Positions 45,565-59,800 of a stretch of 64,000 nucleotides of DNA are shown here, in pieces. A program made the translations under genes and the position numbers. Origin of the DNA: Nectonema munidae (Eukaryota > Nematomorpha > Nectonematoida > Nectonematidae); NCBI GenBank assembly GCA_030549495.1, contig JAUIRK010000007.1, forward strand, positions 62,001 to 126,000. The letters run 5' to 3'. A model generated the notes under the pieces. It did no database searches and was not told the DNA's origin. It saw only the letters and a list, made by a program, of their open reading frames with translations. Within the stretch, counting starts at the first letter, position 1. Each line of letters begins with the position of its first letter.

Positions 45565-47965
45565 GCTAATTTTTTAAATCTCATCAAATTAGTAAGCAAT
45601 TTTTGTTAGTTGGCCTTCTTTGAATTAATTTCATGTTTTTCTACCGGGAGTATGTCAATCAATTTACGTCTAAAAGTAACAGTATTTTTGGTGAAAAAAA
45701 CTAGCGATATGAAATTTACACTTGTGTTTTTTGAATCTAAAGTCAAGATGACATCACTTTCACTGAAATGATATATTGTGTGGGTATTTTGGATAAATTA
45801 ATTTAGTGGTTTTTTTAATTGCTTTGATCTTGAACGGTAGTTGAGACTATAGCCACACCAGCTATTTCTTACACAAATAAAAACCGAGATAAAATAAAAA
45901 TAGCTAAAGCATAAATTGGAATCACGAAAAGATTTGCTTATTTAGGAAAAATGCATCAAAAAGAGAGAATAAGACTAAAAGCGCTCATATATACAAATTA
46001 GGACGCCTGGAAGACAATACTGGCTAATCTATTATTAGATGTTAATAGTTCTAATCTACATGAACACTCGTTTTCTTATTCGCCTTCCGTTTAATCCTTA
46101 GGTAGCTAGTTTTCTACTGCTTAGGTAGAAAAGCTTCCTGGCTTACTTTCTTAGTTCTTGTAGCTAGATAAAATACAAAAGAATGATTTTGATCATAAAA
46201 CGCTGTCTTGTTAGGACAATCTTACAAATCTAGCTTTCCTCAATCTCAACTGATTTTCAATTTAGTTTTATCAACATTGTTAAAGCTAACGATGAACTAA
46301 GAAAAGTAGAGACTTTTATACTACTGTATTCTATCCAATTTCTAACTGGTATTAATAACCAAAGTATGCTATTTCAGATCTAATTAATATAATAAATGAG
46401 ATAAAGATTTCAAATTAAGAAAGTACTAAATAATTCTAAGTCGAATTAAATTTAAATATTTGAGAGAGCATTATATAATTGTATTTAAATTTGTTTACTT
46501 TATTTCCTAAATATTCAGGTTTAAATTTTTTGAGGATACCGCTGAATAAATATAAGGTGGTGGCATAATTTGTATGACTTTATCTGTAAGACCAAAATTG
46601 AATAAATCAAAGCAAAAAATTAAAAGGTTTATTTTTTAGCGAAATAATTGAATTTGTGAAAGAAAAACTTCGATGCCGAATTTCTTCAAAAAACGTCATT
46701 CTTTATTTTTTCTTAAAAAACAAATATGTATATATATGAGATGGAAAAATAATCGCGCTTATATGCAGTAGAAAGGGAAAATACCCAAAAATTTCATCGA
46801 AACATTTAAAATTGGTAGAAATAGGTGACTCGTATCCTACAACAAGGGCGTCATAATCATCATCGTCGTCATATGGATTTAAAAAAAGAATATATGATTG
46901 AACATCAAAAAGTGACTAAGTAATCTTGAAAATATTGTATATGAATTATAAAATACGTTATACTGGTTAGAATTATTAGGTTAGCATATAGTAGGATTTA
47001 GAATAACTTCAGAAAAAAGTGTAGCCTATTTTTAAAATGGCGAAAAGTTTTCACAAAAAAACCATTATTATGGACATACATTTTATAAAAAAAAAAGAGA
47101 GTAATGTAAATTAACTAGTTTTTTCAATTTAAAAAGTCATAATGTTGTAACCAAAAATATAACTATTTACTTTATGGTTATTTGTAAACCGGTGCCCAAA
47201 CTTCAGAATGTCTCAAAATACAAATCTACATATCGTACGCTATCTCATGAAAACCATAATCTGTCAATAAAAAGAATAAATTTTTTTAACTGAGTGAACA
47301 TCTTAAGTGCTCACAGAGTATAGCTTTCCTTTTATAGAGGGCATGCCTATTTTTAGGGCTTTTTCAAGCAGAGTGATTGTACTTGGTCAAGTTAACAATC
47401 GTTTGAGCTAACTAAGAACTGAATAACTTTCAGGGCATTTGAATCTAAACCCCTTACTACATAAGGGTACCTCTAGCTAACCAGTTGCATAAGGCGCATA
47501 CGAAAATAGGAGAAACATCAGGAAGTGTGACGTACTAAGTTAGAAATATTTTTTCCTGTGACTTCTTCAGTGAACGATCATACAATGATTGCCATAGATA
47601 TCGTTAATAAATAATTCGATAATTGTGAACGTTAGTCAAGAAACTTCTAAAGACAAATAGAATTGGTAGCGCCTCTATGTAGTAAGATTATATTTTGACA
47701 CAACATAAGCCCATATATCTTTACATTAAGCAATCACCTTTTTTGCATCTTCATAAATGTATAATAAACGTTTAAAGAAGATAGCCAATAAGATTAGGTC
47801 AAAATTTAAGACCTCAACAGCGAATCGCTCGGTAAAATTTCACCGAAGTAAAAGAAACAAAAAAGACGCCAAGTATACTGCTAGGCATAGAAATAAATTT
47901 CACTTCTAAAGCATTTTACCTCGATTTCTAGAAACGACAGAACAAGATTAAGGAGTTTGATCAAT
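45565..47965. other. Intergenic, no gene recognised
   Basis: This AT-rich spacer lies between the Tudor gene 3' end and the pogo-like transposon. I found no conserved frame, terminal repeats or RNA gene. Confidence 0.45.
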
Positions 47966-47972
47966 TCATATA

Positions 47973-50252
47973 CTGTAGATCTAGAAAAATTTGCGCAAGA
48001 TTATTTTCGCGTATTTTGTGCCCTCGCGAAAATAAATAGATGGTGAAATTTTGTAGAAAATATTATTTAACAAGATGAGCAATAATAGATTGTGCTTAGA
48101 GGCATTATCTTCCACACACACCTAAACACCAGTGGCGTACATTTATGGTGTGCGGCACACCTATAATTTTATCCAGTTTGTAAAATCCTTTTTTTATCGG
48201 TAGTAAAAATCTGAATGTGATCTATGAAGTAAATGAAATGGCATGGACAGTTGTGTCAAGTGAAGTAGTTTATTGTCTTAGGCGCACGCTTCACATCTTC
48301 ATGTATGTGAATCTCTCGTATCAAATCTATTACATTCAATTAGCAATATTCGAGCACAGATAGGCTGAATAAGATAAGCACACAATTATGTATGAAAGAA
48401 GTAGTGTTGTATGTCATTACGGAGACGTTATATAAAATCGTATTACTTTCTCATCACCCTTCTTTGCTACACATCACATATGTAATAGATGAGGAAGATA
48501 ACATTATATAAATTTTCTCTCTCCTCTCTTTTTGTTTAGGGTAAAAAGCACCTGATATGAGATATGTTTTGTTTTTAGTTTTACCGTACGTCACTGGTGA
48601 GCACATCTTCATAATAAACATATGCTGTCTTGGTTGAAAACTAGCAATCTTCATATGAAGAGATTTTCTGCACCAAAACCAGGTTTGCCAAAAATAACCA
48701 GTGCCACTGAGTGTGCAGCTATGAATGAAGAAATTGCAGACACGGTTTCTATCTACCAGAGAAATCGCTGTCCATCAATAAAGGGTTCTTACAAATCCTA
48801 CACGGATGTCGAGAGGTTGCAAATTGCCAAGTATGCAGACTTGAATGGAGCTACAAGAGCTGCCACCTACTTCTCAAAGAAGTTTGGGCATCCATAGAAT
48901 GAATCCACAGTACACAGCATGGTGAAGAACTCCATAGATGCACAGATCCAGAGAAATTGACAAAACTTCCCTCATCAAAAAGACGGCGACCATTACTACT
49001 AGGGCAAGAATTGGATTCCAAGGTGATAAAGCACGTCCAAGGCATCCGTGAGGCAGGTGGTGTTGTCAACAGGAAAATCCTCATTGCAATAGCCAAGGGA
49101 ATCGTCCAACATCATGACCGCAGCTCACTGAAGGAGCATGGAGGTTCACTTGACATAGGCAAGCCCTGAGCTGAATCTATGTTTCGTCGATTAGGATACA
49201 CTCAGTGCAAGGCAACCAAAGCAAGCCAAAAGCGTCCAGCAAACTTTAAAAGCCTGCAAACAGTTTCTCAACCGCATTTCAAAAGTTGCCACTCAACATA
49301 GTGTTCCTTCTGAACTCATCATCAACTTTGACCAGACCAGTGTAAATATCATTCCCCAGAGTGAATGGACCATGACTGAGAAGGGCAGCAAACAAGTACA
49401 ACTCATTGGATCACTAGATGATAAGAGACAAGTTACCCTTGTGCTGGGATGTACCATGTCGGAAACCCTGCTGTCTCCACAATTCCTCTACACCGGCAAA
49501 ACAACCAAGTGCCACCCTGAATTCATCTTTCCTTCCTCTTGAAAGATCTGGCACACCGAGAATCTCTGGTTCAACTCCCAGACAATGATGCGTTATGCTA
49601 ACAACATCATATTCCCCTACATTGAAAAACAACGAAATGGACTAAAACGTTCTCTTCAACAGCGTGCTATCGTCATCATGGATGTCTTCAGAGCTCATCG
49701 TATCGTGGATTTCCTGTGAGATTGTGTTTGTACCTGGAGGGTGCACAGGTGAACTGCAACCACTGGATGTTAGCGGAAATGGAATCTTCAAGCAGGCACT
49801 CAACAATAAGTTCAGCGAATGGTATGCAAAAAAAAGTCACAAATGCTGTAGATGCAGGAGAAAACTTTGGCCCAGTGTATCTACGGCTGTCTACTATGAA
49901 ACCTCTCAACGCTTCTTGGATTCTTTATGCTATTGACAAACTGAAGTCTTAATCTGGAATCCTCATCACTGGCTGGAAAAAGACTGGCATGAAGATGCAG
50001 TGAACAAGACTGTGAATGTTACTGAGAGTTCTGATGTAGCTTTCGAAGATGAATGTACTTATTTATGAACTCTAATAACATTGATTGTATTATATTTCAC
50101 GAAAAGAATATAAATAAAGTTGTATTTTCATCTTAATCAACAAGCGTACAAATAACGTAAAATTTGATAAATTTCAAACTCTTCATTCGTGAAAATAAAT
50201 TGTCAGTAATTAGTCTTCAGGTAAATAGACGGGATTTTTTCTAGATCTACAG
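47973..50252 (+). mobile_element. Pogo-like DNA transposon with both ends, broken ORF
   Basis: The ends are CTGTAGATCTAGAAAAA on the left and its reverse complement on the right. TA lies directly outside each end (47971-47972 and 50253-50254), the pogo/Tc1 target. Between them are pieces of a DDE transposase: KGSYKSYTDVERLQIAKYAD and TRAATYFSKKFGHP (helix-turn-helix), LIINFDQTSVNIIPQSEWTM (first catalytic Asp), KRQVTLVLGCTMSETLL, YTGKTTKCHPEFIFP, and AIVIMDVFRAHR (second catalytic Asp region, changed from the family's D-x-F-x-G/A). Stops and frame changes make it inactive. A hAT-type MITE is nested near the 5' end. Confidence 0.83.
48130..48596. mobile_element. hAT-type MITE nested in the pogo element
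   Basis: The unit begins CAGTGGCGTAC and ends GTACGTCACTG, an inverted pair with one mismatch in the hAT consensus CAGTGGCGTA. The 8 bp outside (CTAAACAC and GTGAGCAC) agree at 5 of 8 positions, which may be a worn target duplication. Being inside the pogo element, it is the younger insertion or was carried with it. Confidence 0.6.
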
Positions 50253-50807
50253 TATTTGCTAAAAAGGCTGTTCCCATTAAAAAATAAAAATGAATTCTGA
50301 AAATTGCTGCTAAATTCTTTTATATGTCATAGAAATCTGCACTTTTTGGAAAAAATAAGGGCCAAATTTTTGACCGACAGATTCTCTGTTGTGTGTATTA
50401 ATAAGCCTATTTCTTGCCTCCTTTTAGCGAAGACAGTGTCAAAAAGTGAATATGTAGCAAAGTAAGCCATAAATTGAAACTAAGTCTCGTATTGTAAGCC
50501 CAAATTCAAAACCACATACTAAACGAGTAATATGCGCAATTTGTTTAATAAAAAAGCAATATACTATGAATACACAAACTAATGGGCATGCAAGTATCAA
50601 TGCCTGCGTATGCATTCGACAATGTGCACTTTAGTTTCAGTAAAACATTCTAATTTTATAGTCCCTGAGAAATGCATAAATCTCCACATTTGAAACTCAT
50701 AAATTAAATATAAAACACCTGAAAAGGGTCATTCAAAATATTTATCTTACAATTGCATACTCTTAATAGAAGTTAAAAAATATCAAATTCATTGTAACAA
50801 TGTGATA

Positions 50808-53800
50808 TCAAATTTGGCGACTCAGTTTCGACCAAGAATGACTTTTATCGCTGTGGTTTTGAATGGAAAGGAACTTTTTATCCATGGCTAAGTTCGCTAG
50901 GCTTTTGCTATAAATTACCTTTTTTTTTGAAGAATTGACCCTTTTCTTTGAAGATGTGCGTTTCAATGAAGACCATGTTTGGTAATACTTGTGCAAAGGC
51001 GCATTCCCTTTAGCTTTCAAATCGAGCTGCCATTGATCCTGAAATTATAATGGATGAAGCCAACGGATTCATTGGAAAAAAGTACTTACGATCTTGTCTA
51101 CTTCTGAAAGAGAGTCGATTTTAAGAGTTGAATTTCTTTGTTTTTCAATGAAAACTGCATTTTGATCTATTTGATGTATTATTTGTTTCATCTTTTCATT
51201 GTAAGCGGAAATGGTGCAACTTTTTACAAACTTTTTTAACTAAAAAAATATTTTCAAACAATACATTACATAAGGTAAATATTTTTAAGACTATTAAAAA
51301 AATGTCACAATGTTTACAGAGGAAATTTTTTGTACAGAACATTTTAAAATCCGAAAATGTTGAGAAAGCGCAATTTTGACTAATTATTATGTCACTTCAC
51401 CATACCGCTTATTTTGAATATTCAAATTTGTTCCTCAATTTGCATAATAGTTGATTGATAAGTGCTCAACCAATTTCTAAGCGGGACTTGTGTAAAAATT
51501 TTGCAAACTTATTAGCGAGGTTAGGATTAGTGTAGAATTGGCATTAGCGTTATCGTTGACATATTGTACATAATTTGACATTCTTGACACCAACTTTTCT
51601 ATTTATTTGTTTTAATACATATCTGACACAAAAAACATTTAGACACACATATGAAAACATACATATATACATATTGACATTAGATATTCATACACTGAAA
51701 TCTCAAAAACAGAGGTATAGCCGTCGCTTTAGGCTACATCAATGAGATTATCTCCTTTATTTGGGCACAGACTTCATCTATGTTTTCTTCTAACTTCTCT
51801 ACACCATTTTCAGCAGTTGAAAAGCTGGTGTATGTTGTGTATGTGTTGATTGCAAAGTGGACAGCGTGAATTCGTTTGTATTTTTGAATCAATTATATAA
51901 AGGTACTCACGAAGTAACGGTGATTTGTTAGTGCTTAGTTGTGCAAGTGTGTGCCTTGTTTTGATGGGCAGTGTTTGTTCGGATGTATCAATTTTTGTTG
52001 GACAAATGTTTATGACTTTATTATAGATGCGTGTACAGTGTACACCAATGTGTTCTTTGATAGAAGCATAAAAGTTTCTGTGTGAAGATGTATGTTGGTA
52101 TCTAAAGTTTTGCCTGTATTTTTACAATGAAAGTTCCTTCTAATTTTTTTAAATTAATGAAAATGAGTAGCAGTAGCGTAAAATTAACATTGGAAATGAG
52201 AAACTTTGCATTACTCATTTCCAAACATCAATGTAGACCGAAAAACATCTACATAAAAACGTGCCAACTTTGCAACGAAACTTCAGCAGAGAATAGAAAA
52301 GATCATAGATAATCCGCTTCAAAGAACACTTATAATACGCTAAGCACGAAGAATCTTGAGGGAGATGAAATAAAGCATTGGATGTTATCAATATGAAACA
52401 GAACACTGTGTGCTATGCTTACGGGAAGGCTAGAATAATAGCCATTCGGAAGTTGTATCAATCAGCAAAAAAATTAGCTAATTTGTTCCTAGTTTTATAA
52501 CTAAGTATATGTTATACACGGCGAACAGGAGTCAATAAAGCCAAAAAGTAACTGTAAACCAATTTTAAACTACTTTGAATTATATTTTGGATATTTTTAG
52601 GTCAATAAAATCAAAAAAATATTTTTTAAGCGAATAAAAAGTCAAAAATTTATTTTGTGTAAAGCTGTTTTTAGAAAAGCAAAATTTAAAATATTTTCAA
52701 TGATTAATAATTCCATGTTTAATTAGTAAATTAGCATTCAAAACTTGAATTTACATTTTTATTTCCTAATTTTTAATTTCATCATTAATTTTTTTTACTT
52801 TTGTTGTCGAATAAAAAGTTGAAACATTCTATATTTTTATATGAAAAATAGAATAATAATTTTGAATAAAACATCCTTTACAAAATTTCTTTCCAGGGCG
52901 AACAAAAGTCAATAACGTCAAAAAACATTGAAAGAAACAAAAAGTCACTGCGAACTTGTTTGAACTCTTTTTCTTATGTTTCTTGGAATTGTTTAGGTCA
53001 TAAAGTACAAAAGAAGCTTTTAAGTTAAACAAAAATTTAAAAAACTATTATTAAAGAAACAAAAATATTAAATATTATTTTAAAACTATAATTATTTTAT
53101 TTTTTTATTATTTAATATAATCTAAGAAAAAAGTCTATTTAACTCTTTTGTGACCAGTGATACATAAACAATTTTACCTTCGTCTGCTTTTTCAAGTTTT
53201 GTATATGAATCTTCTGTTTTTAATAAATATCCTCTGATTTTTCTGGTCACGAAAGGGTTATTAATTAAAAAAACTTCAACATTTTCTTGAGGTCAAAAAT
53301 TTCATGCAATAAGTCAAAAAAGTGAACATTTTGTGATTATAAAGACAAGAAAATACGATTTTAGGTCAAAATTGATGGCGCTGGTTATGATATAAAGTTT
53401 TTATCAGCAAAAGTATATTTCTTCTTTAGTGTAGAATATTCTTTAATAATATTAACCTTATTTCCAGGTGCTGCTCAATTAAATCACCTGCTGTGATTGT
53501 AATTAGTAATTTTCAGCCATAACCTTCGATGGACTACTTTTAAAAATGATAAATTTTTGTAAATTATTTTAAAAAAGAAAAAAATTACATAAATTTTCAT
53601 TAGTAAGGTTAATTCGGAAAACGCAATGCTATTTGAATGATGGCCCAAATACTCCAAAAGCATTTCATAAATGCTCTCCAAAATGGCATCCTTGTAAAAA
53701 AACAGGGCATTAAAAGATGAGTGAAATATAAAACAAGAAAAAAGTGTACATAAGTCTTTCTTTCTTTGAGATCCGATGTTGTCAGTTTGATTCGTGTATC

Positions 53801-56800
53801 AATCTCAAAGACTTTAACTTTATTCTCTACGCATTTATCATCTACTATATCACGAGCTTTCGATTTTGGCATTTTAAGAACACTGTTAAAGTTGATGATT
53901 GTAAAAAGCTTGATGGGAAAGAATGGAATTAATTTTAAAAAAAATTAAAAAAAGTTATTTGGATAGAAACCTCTCTAATGTGAGATAGAACAGGAATGAA
54001 ATAAGGAGTAGAATGTGAAAGTCGAATTAGCATTTTTACGCAGTGAATCACCAATGGAAGATGTTTTATAGTCATACAAACTCTATAAAAATATTAAGTC
54101 AGATTATACGTTAAATATTGTACAACAATGGCGTATCGAGGCATGTCTTAGCCATTTGAGACAACGGTTTTCATGACAAAACTTTGCTTATCTTTTTCAA
54201 AGATAGCAAATTTTTTGATGAAAAAAAAGAAGAGATGCTCTTTGTTTGTCGTCTTGTGTTAGAAACTCGTGGTGAATGAATTTTTAATCCTAGCAAGACA
54301 TAAATTTTTGCTAACTTCCAGGCCAAAAGCCTGGCTACCAATAATTTGGCTAAACTTCCAAAATAAAAATAGGAATAAAAACTGAATAAAACCTTCTTAC
54401 TATCAACATAACATTTTTTGGCGAGTATTTTCATTTTGTTTTCTTTTAAAAAGTTTAATTTATAATAAATGCGCATAACTTTTCATATTTTAAATCCATC
54501 TATAAAAATATAATAAAACGTTTATCATGCGGCTGAGTGTACATATATATCACTTTACAAAGAAGTTCAACATGGATATTGTTCTTGTTTATAGTTTGAT
54601 TTAGTTGCTATGCTAAGGTTTTTGAGCATTCATTCTTGCGTAAAAACATAATTTACTATCATGAAGGAATCTAATGTTTAGAAGATAGACGCATAACAAA
54701 ATAAGTTTGTATATACAAAATTGCAATGATCATAAAATTTGCTTGCCAGTAAAGCGAAGCTACTGATCATAAACGTTTAGTTATGTTACATTACATTACC
54801 GTTATATTGTGCGATTCAGTTAAACTAATCTAAAATGCATTAATAATAAACTAAACTGAATTTCTCTTTATTGTTGATCTATTGGATTTCATTTATCTCC
54901 ATTCACTTATCGTTATGTCATCTTTAAATGAATTTTGATAAATAGATGGCTCTAACAACAAAACTTCTTATGACTGAAGATAAAGAATTTTCTTCTGACT
55001 CTACTGATTACTCCGAAAGTAATTGCCCTTTTTCAGATGGTCTTTGTGCCCCGGACAACACAATATACCAATGGGAACGCGTTAATAATTTTGGGAGACC
55101 TTTTGTGCAAAACATAAGATGTGTGTTCTGAGCCTTTTCGTCGAAAAGGAAAAGCAACTGAACTGAATTTTTTTACTCAAGAGGTTTTACAGGATAGTTT
55201 GAATTTCGCTAAAACGAAAATGGATGAAACTTTTTTGTAACGTAATATTTTTTGATAAAATAGTGTTTTATGTCATAATTTATAAATGTTTATAGCATTC
55301 TAAAAATAACTCACATATGTTTGACATACATTTTTTCTATAATTACTTGTAATAGACTTTAAAACGTAATTAAAACACTTTAATTTAAAGAAAATTAGAG
55401 AAACATATAACATTTTTAGGGAGGTTCATCTCCTTATAAAGACCCCTGTAAAATAATATTTGTTCTTACTAAACTGTTTTAGGTTTCATAAAGTTAACTT
55501 CAATTGAAATTGACTTATGTTTCATTTTACTGTTTTGAACTCTGTCAAAATCTTTTGAAAGTTTATTCTACTGTTACCAAAAGTTTTCAATAGCTGATTT
55601 ATTGGCATATATAGCTTCTTTGTTAGATATTGGTCAATCAAAAGATCAATGTTTAGACATAAAAAATCTTCTTTTCCCAAAGGAGTGAAAAACTTTTCTC
55701 AAAGCAGCAATGAATAGAAATATGTTGCTTTTAATTCATATATTCATTTGTTTTGGCAATAAAAATACTAGAAATTCTAACGAAATCTGCCATTTGTTTT
55801 TACATGATCACTTTTATAAAATAAAAGAATGAGTCATAATAGACGAGGAACTTATAAAGTTTAGAGGGCGAAAATCGTGGAGAATTTATGATCGTTCAAA
55901 ACCAGGCCATTATGGCATCAAGTGTTACTTGAAAGGTCTAAAATTAGCTGAATACGAAAGTAAATTTCTGTATTGTGGGTATGCATCATTGACAGCATAT
56001 ATTCCCGACAAGCACGCAAAAAAAGATTTCAAAGTTGTTTATATCGTGTCGTCACAACATTTACGTAAAATTGAGATATAAAGAGATGTAAAGGAGCGCA
56101 ATAAACCTGAAACTAACTTATAGATTATAATAAATTTCAATGAGGTGCAGATATTTGTAACAAAATGCTAAGATATATTACTTGCTATAAACCTTACAAC
56201 TTTTTTGCAACTATTTACATATAGCAGCTCATAAAAGTTGGATAATTCAAAAATAAAACAGGCCTTTCAAATTTCTCGCCATAAGTAAAAGTGGTAGAAT
56301 ACTTAGAAACTCATCTCTGAAATTGAGTGAACTCTCAATGAAACTCAGATGTATCTTACTCATCGCATAACAAGATATTTGATCAGCTTTTAAGGAATTA
56401 AGCATGACTTCACTCAGCTTTCAACTTCTTGGCGTGGTTATTTCTATAAAAGAGCGAAGAAAAGAGGAACAAGAAAATTTCAAAGCCTGTATGTAAAAAT
56501 CATACAAAATATATTTGGCAAAATTGTTCTTAATTGCATTCTTTGTTATATAGATGAATAAAAACTTGTAGATGGTGTTAATTTGTCATTTTTGGGCACA
56601 TTATACCATGATTTTTGTTGCTAGAGATAAAATGCAATAAAAATTTGAATTTTTAGAGAACCCAGCTTATTTCGAGGATAAACACATTCGCAAGGAAAGC
56701 ATCATATTGGAATATATGGAGCTATTATAGCTTTTTATTATAGGCTTTTTATTGCATAATAAAAAAGTTTCCAATGATTTCTGTATACACTTCATTAGCA

Positions 56801-59800
56801 ATCATTAACATTTAGTTGTAAAAAATTTAGAAGGACGTTTAAAACATTTTCACAATCTTGTTTTCAATTCGTCATACAACAGGATTCAGACGCCCTTCTA
56901 AAGGCAGATGTTTGCAAAGAAAGAATAAATAAGATAAACAACGAAAGCTTCTAAAACTTGATCCTTAATATTAAAATGTCCTCAGTAAATATAAATGACA
57001 TTTAACCCAATTAACCCACGTTTTATTAAAAACTCAAAACTCGGTTTTTTTCTAAAATAGTCAGAGGGCCGCATTGATTGACTAAAGAAACCAAAATATG
57101 TAGACTACTTACTGAATTGTTCCTTTGATTATAACAACAAGGGGATATATTAGTTTATCGGTTGCTTTATCAGAACCGGAAAATGAGCCCATTGAAGACT
57201 GCGACAAAAAGTGAACCCAAAAGTGCAATGAGTGAACGTATTTCCAGCTACAAATTATTAAAATGGCATCCTAAAATTCAGAATTAAAAGTAAAACGTAA
57301 GCAAACATGCGATTCAAATTAGTTATCATACACTGTCTTTGTTAGTTATAGCATCACGCAAATAGTGACTTAACTGTCGAATGAACACAAACCCATATTC
57401 GTAAACAACTGTATTATCTGTTCGGTAGAGATCGGAAAGTGAATTTCGCATAAATTCTATCATTTTTATTGAAGAAGGAGTAACAAACTTGCAATTTTTC
57501 ACATAGGACAGATACATTTTCTAAAAATATTAGATAATTATAGAGAAAAAAGATACGATTAAATGTATTGTTAGTGAGTTAAGATACGTATAAATAGAGA
57601 GTATATGCATAGATTCTCAGTAAGCTCACACAGAAGGGAAGATAAAAATATTCTCCCTTTGATACATGGATCTAAGAACTTGAAATATAGGTATGGCCAT
57701 AAAATAAAGATATGCGTATCTGTGAATATATGCGTTGCCTATATATAAGTGTGTGCAGCCCGGTCGCGAGACTCAACACAAGGGGGAAAGCTGATTAAAG
57801 TGGGAGAGGCTGGCCTGAAAGAACGAGTTAAAATTTTAACTTTTGAATGCTATTACAAATTGAAGAAAACGTAACTAATATTTCAGCTTGTCGATAAAAG
57901 ATCTTGGTGAGTTTACTAAACGCCATGATATATACTAAACATTGATTTTTGAATGCTATTACAAATTGAAGAAAAGTACCATATCTTATCATAGCTTTAG
58001 TTCTAACCCGCTATTTTACCAGATCGAGCTTTGGCTAAATGGAAAACCCTACACATCTTTCTCAACATCACTCTTTTTGTTCTTTGCAAAATGATGCTTT
58101 CCGAACTTTATATATTCCAGGTTTCAGAGGAATACATGAGTACTGGTCTTATAATCAATTTATAAATCTTTCCTTTCAATTTCTCAAAAAATTTATTTGC
58201 TTTTAGAATCTCAGATAATTTATTAAACTTCAAAGAGCTTAGCCTACATCTATTTGCAATGGGGAATTCAAAACCACTTCTATTGTTAATTGTGTAGTCA
58301 AGAACCTTTGGGCACCTTCCATTTTCATTGTTCGTACATCTGATTGAGTTGCTCTTAACTCTTTTGGAGCAAACACAACGCGCATCCAATTTGCCTTTCT
58401 CTATTTCTATATTTAATCACTTGCATGCAGTATTTTTGTTTTGTCAAGATTTACTTTTAAACTTTTCAGCTCAAAAGCTTTTTTTTCAGACAAGAAAACT
58501 TTTCTTCAATTTTGCAAAGATAGTTACACCTTTTTTTATAAGCAACCGATTTGCTAAGAATTCATGCCTCAAATCAGGTAAAAATTAAGCAACTTGCTTA
58601 GCCACTCTAAGGCCTCACATGGATCTTATTGGCTAAATTTTTAGAATTGTAAAAATGGCCTTCATTTCTCCCTTTCTCAAGAAATACGACTTATTTTGAG
58701 TTAATTTAATAAACAAAGAAAAATGTTAAGCAACAAAATAAGCAACTTAAGGCTTGGAAAGACCCACCACCTTTAGCAAGCTGAGGACTGATCCTGAAAG
58801 TGGAGTTGCTTATAGGAAAAAGGTGTATTTAATGCGTTTTTCGTCATTTCTAGGGATAATACACCAACTACAATTGCAAATAAAGGCACTGAAAAAACTC
58901 AGAAAATAGTTTTACGCAGTTTATTCTAATCTCTTGTTTAAATTTCATTCAATTATATCATTCACAAAACTTTACACTATAAAATAGTAGATCCCCCATG
59001 TTTCCAAACCGAAAACGAAAGTTATTAGTTATTATATTTAAGAGTGTATGATTCAAAAAGTATAACGCTCACCTTATAGATGGATTCCTTGTGGGACAGG
59101 TGCTTTGGAGAAGAGATGCAAAACTTTAACAAGTTTTTGCAGATCATGCATAGCAGGATGAAAGATGAGGCACGAACTTTAATATTGAAATGGCTGCTCC
59201 AATAAGAGATAGCTTGTCGATAAAAGATCTTGGTTAGTTTACTAAACGCCATGATATATACTAAACATTTGGAGCAGTGATCCATGATTTGAACTAAAGA
59301 TCCACTTTCAGATAACTGTGAAGCAAGCTAAGGAAAATATAAAAGTTTATCGTATGCTATGCAAAATTGTACCTGCTGAAATCTTATGTGCAGAAATCGG
59401 ATAAATTTAAGTGTAACAAAAGAAAAACCTGCCCTAGCGACAAATTGAATTTAGAAACTCACGGTCTAGAGCGATCTAAATCTTTTCTTCAGGAGACAAT
59501 TTCCATTGTTAAATGCCTTTAAGTGACTCGAGGCCTTACGCGACCAACAACCCTGTTTTCCAACCACAATCGTGGATAAAATCCTGAATTAGGCGACTGT
59601 CTTGCGAAAACTGAAGTAAAAGTGAAGGTCAATTTCAATTCAAATTCTTCTCGCATTTTCCTTATCAACATGCCTGTGTATATGTAATATGTATAGAGTA
59701 AAGCACTCTACTCAATAAAAGTATTCCTATAGAATAGACATTGAATTGAGATTTTGAAAAAGCATATACTGTTTACATGTATTATTTACCAATGGGCGGA

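Noticed and set aside
54171-54476. 101-codon minus-strand frame as a NOC2 exon
   Set aside because: It does not match NOC2; the expected segment was found at 53971-54082 with correct incoming phase.
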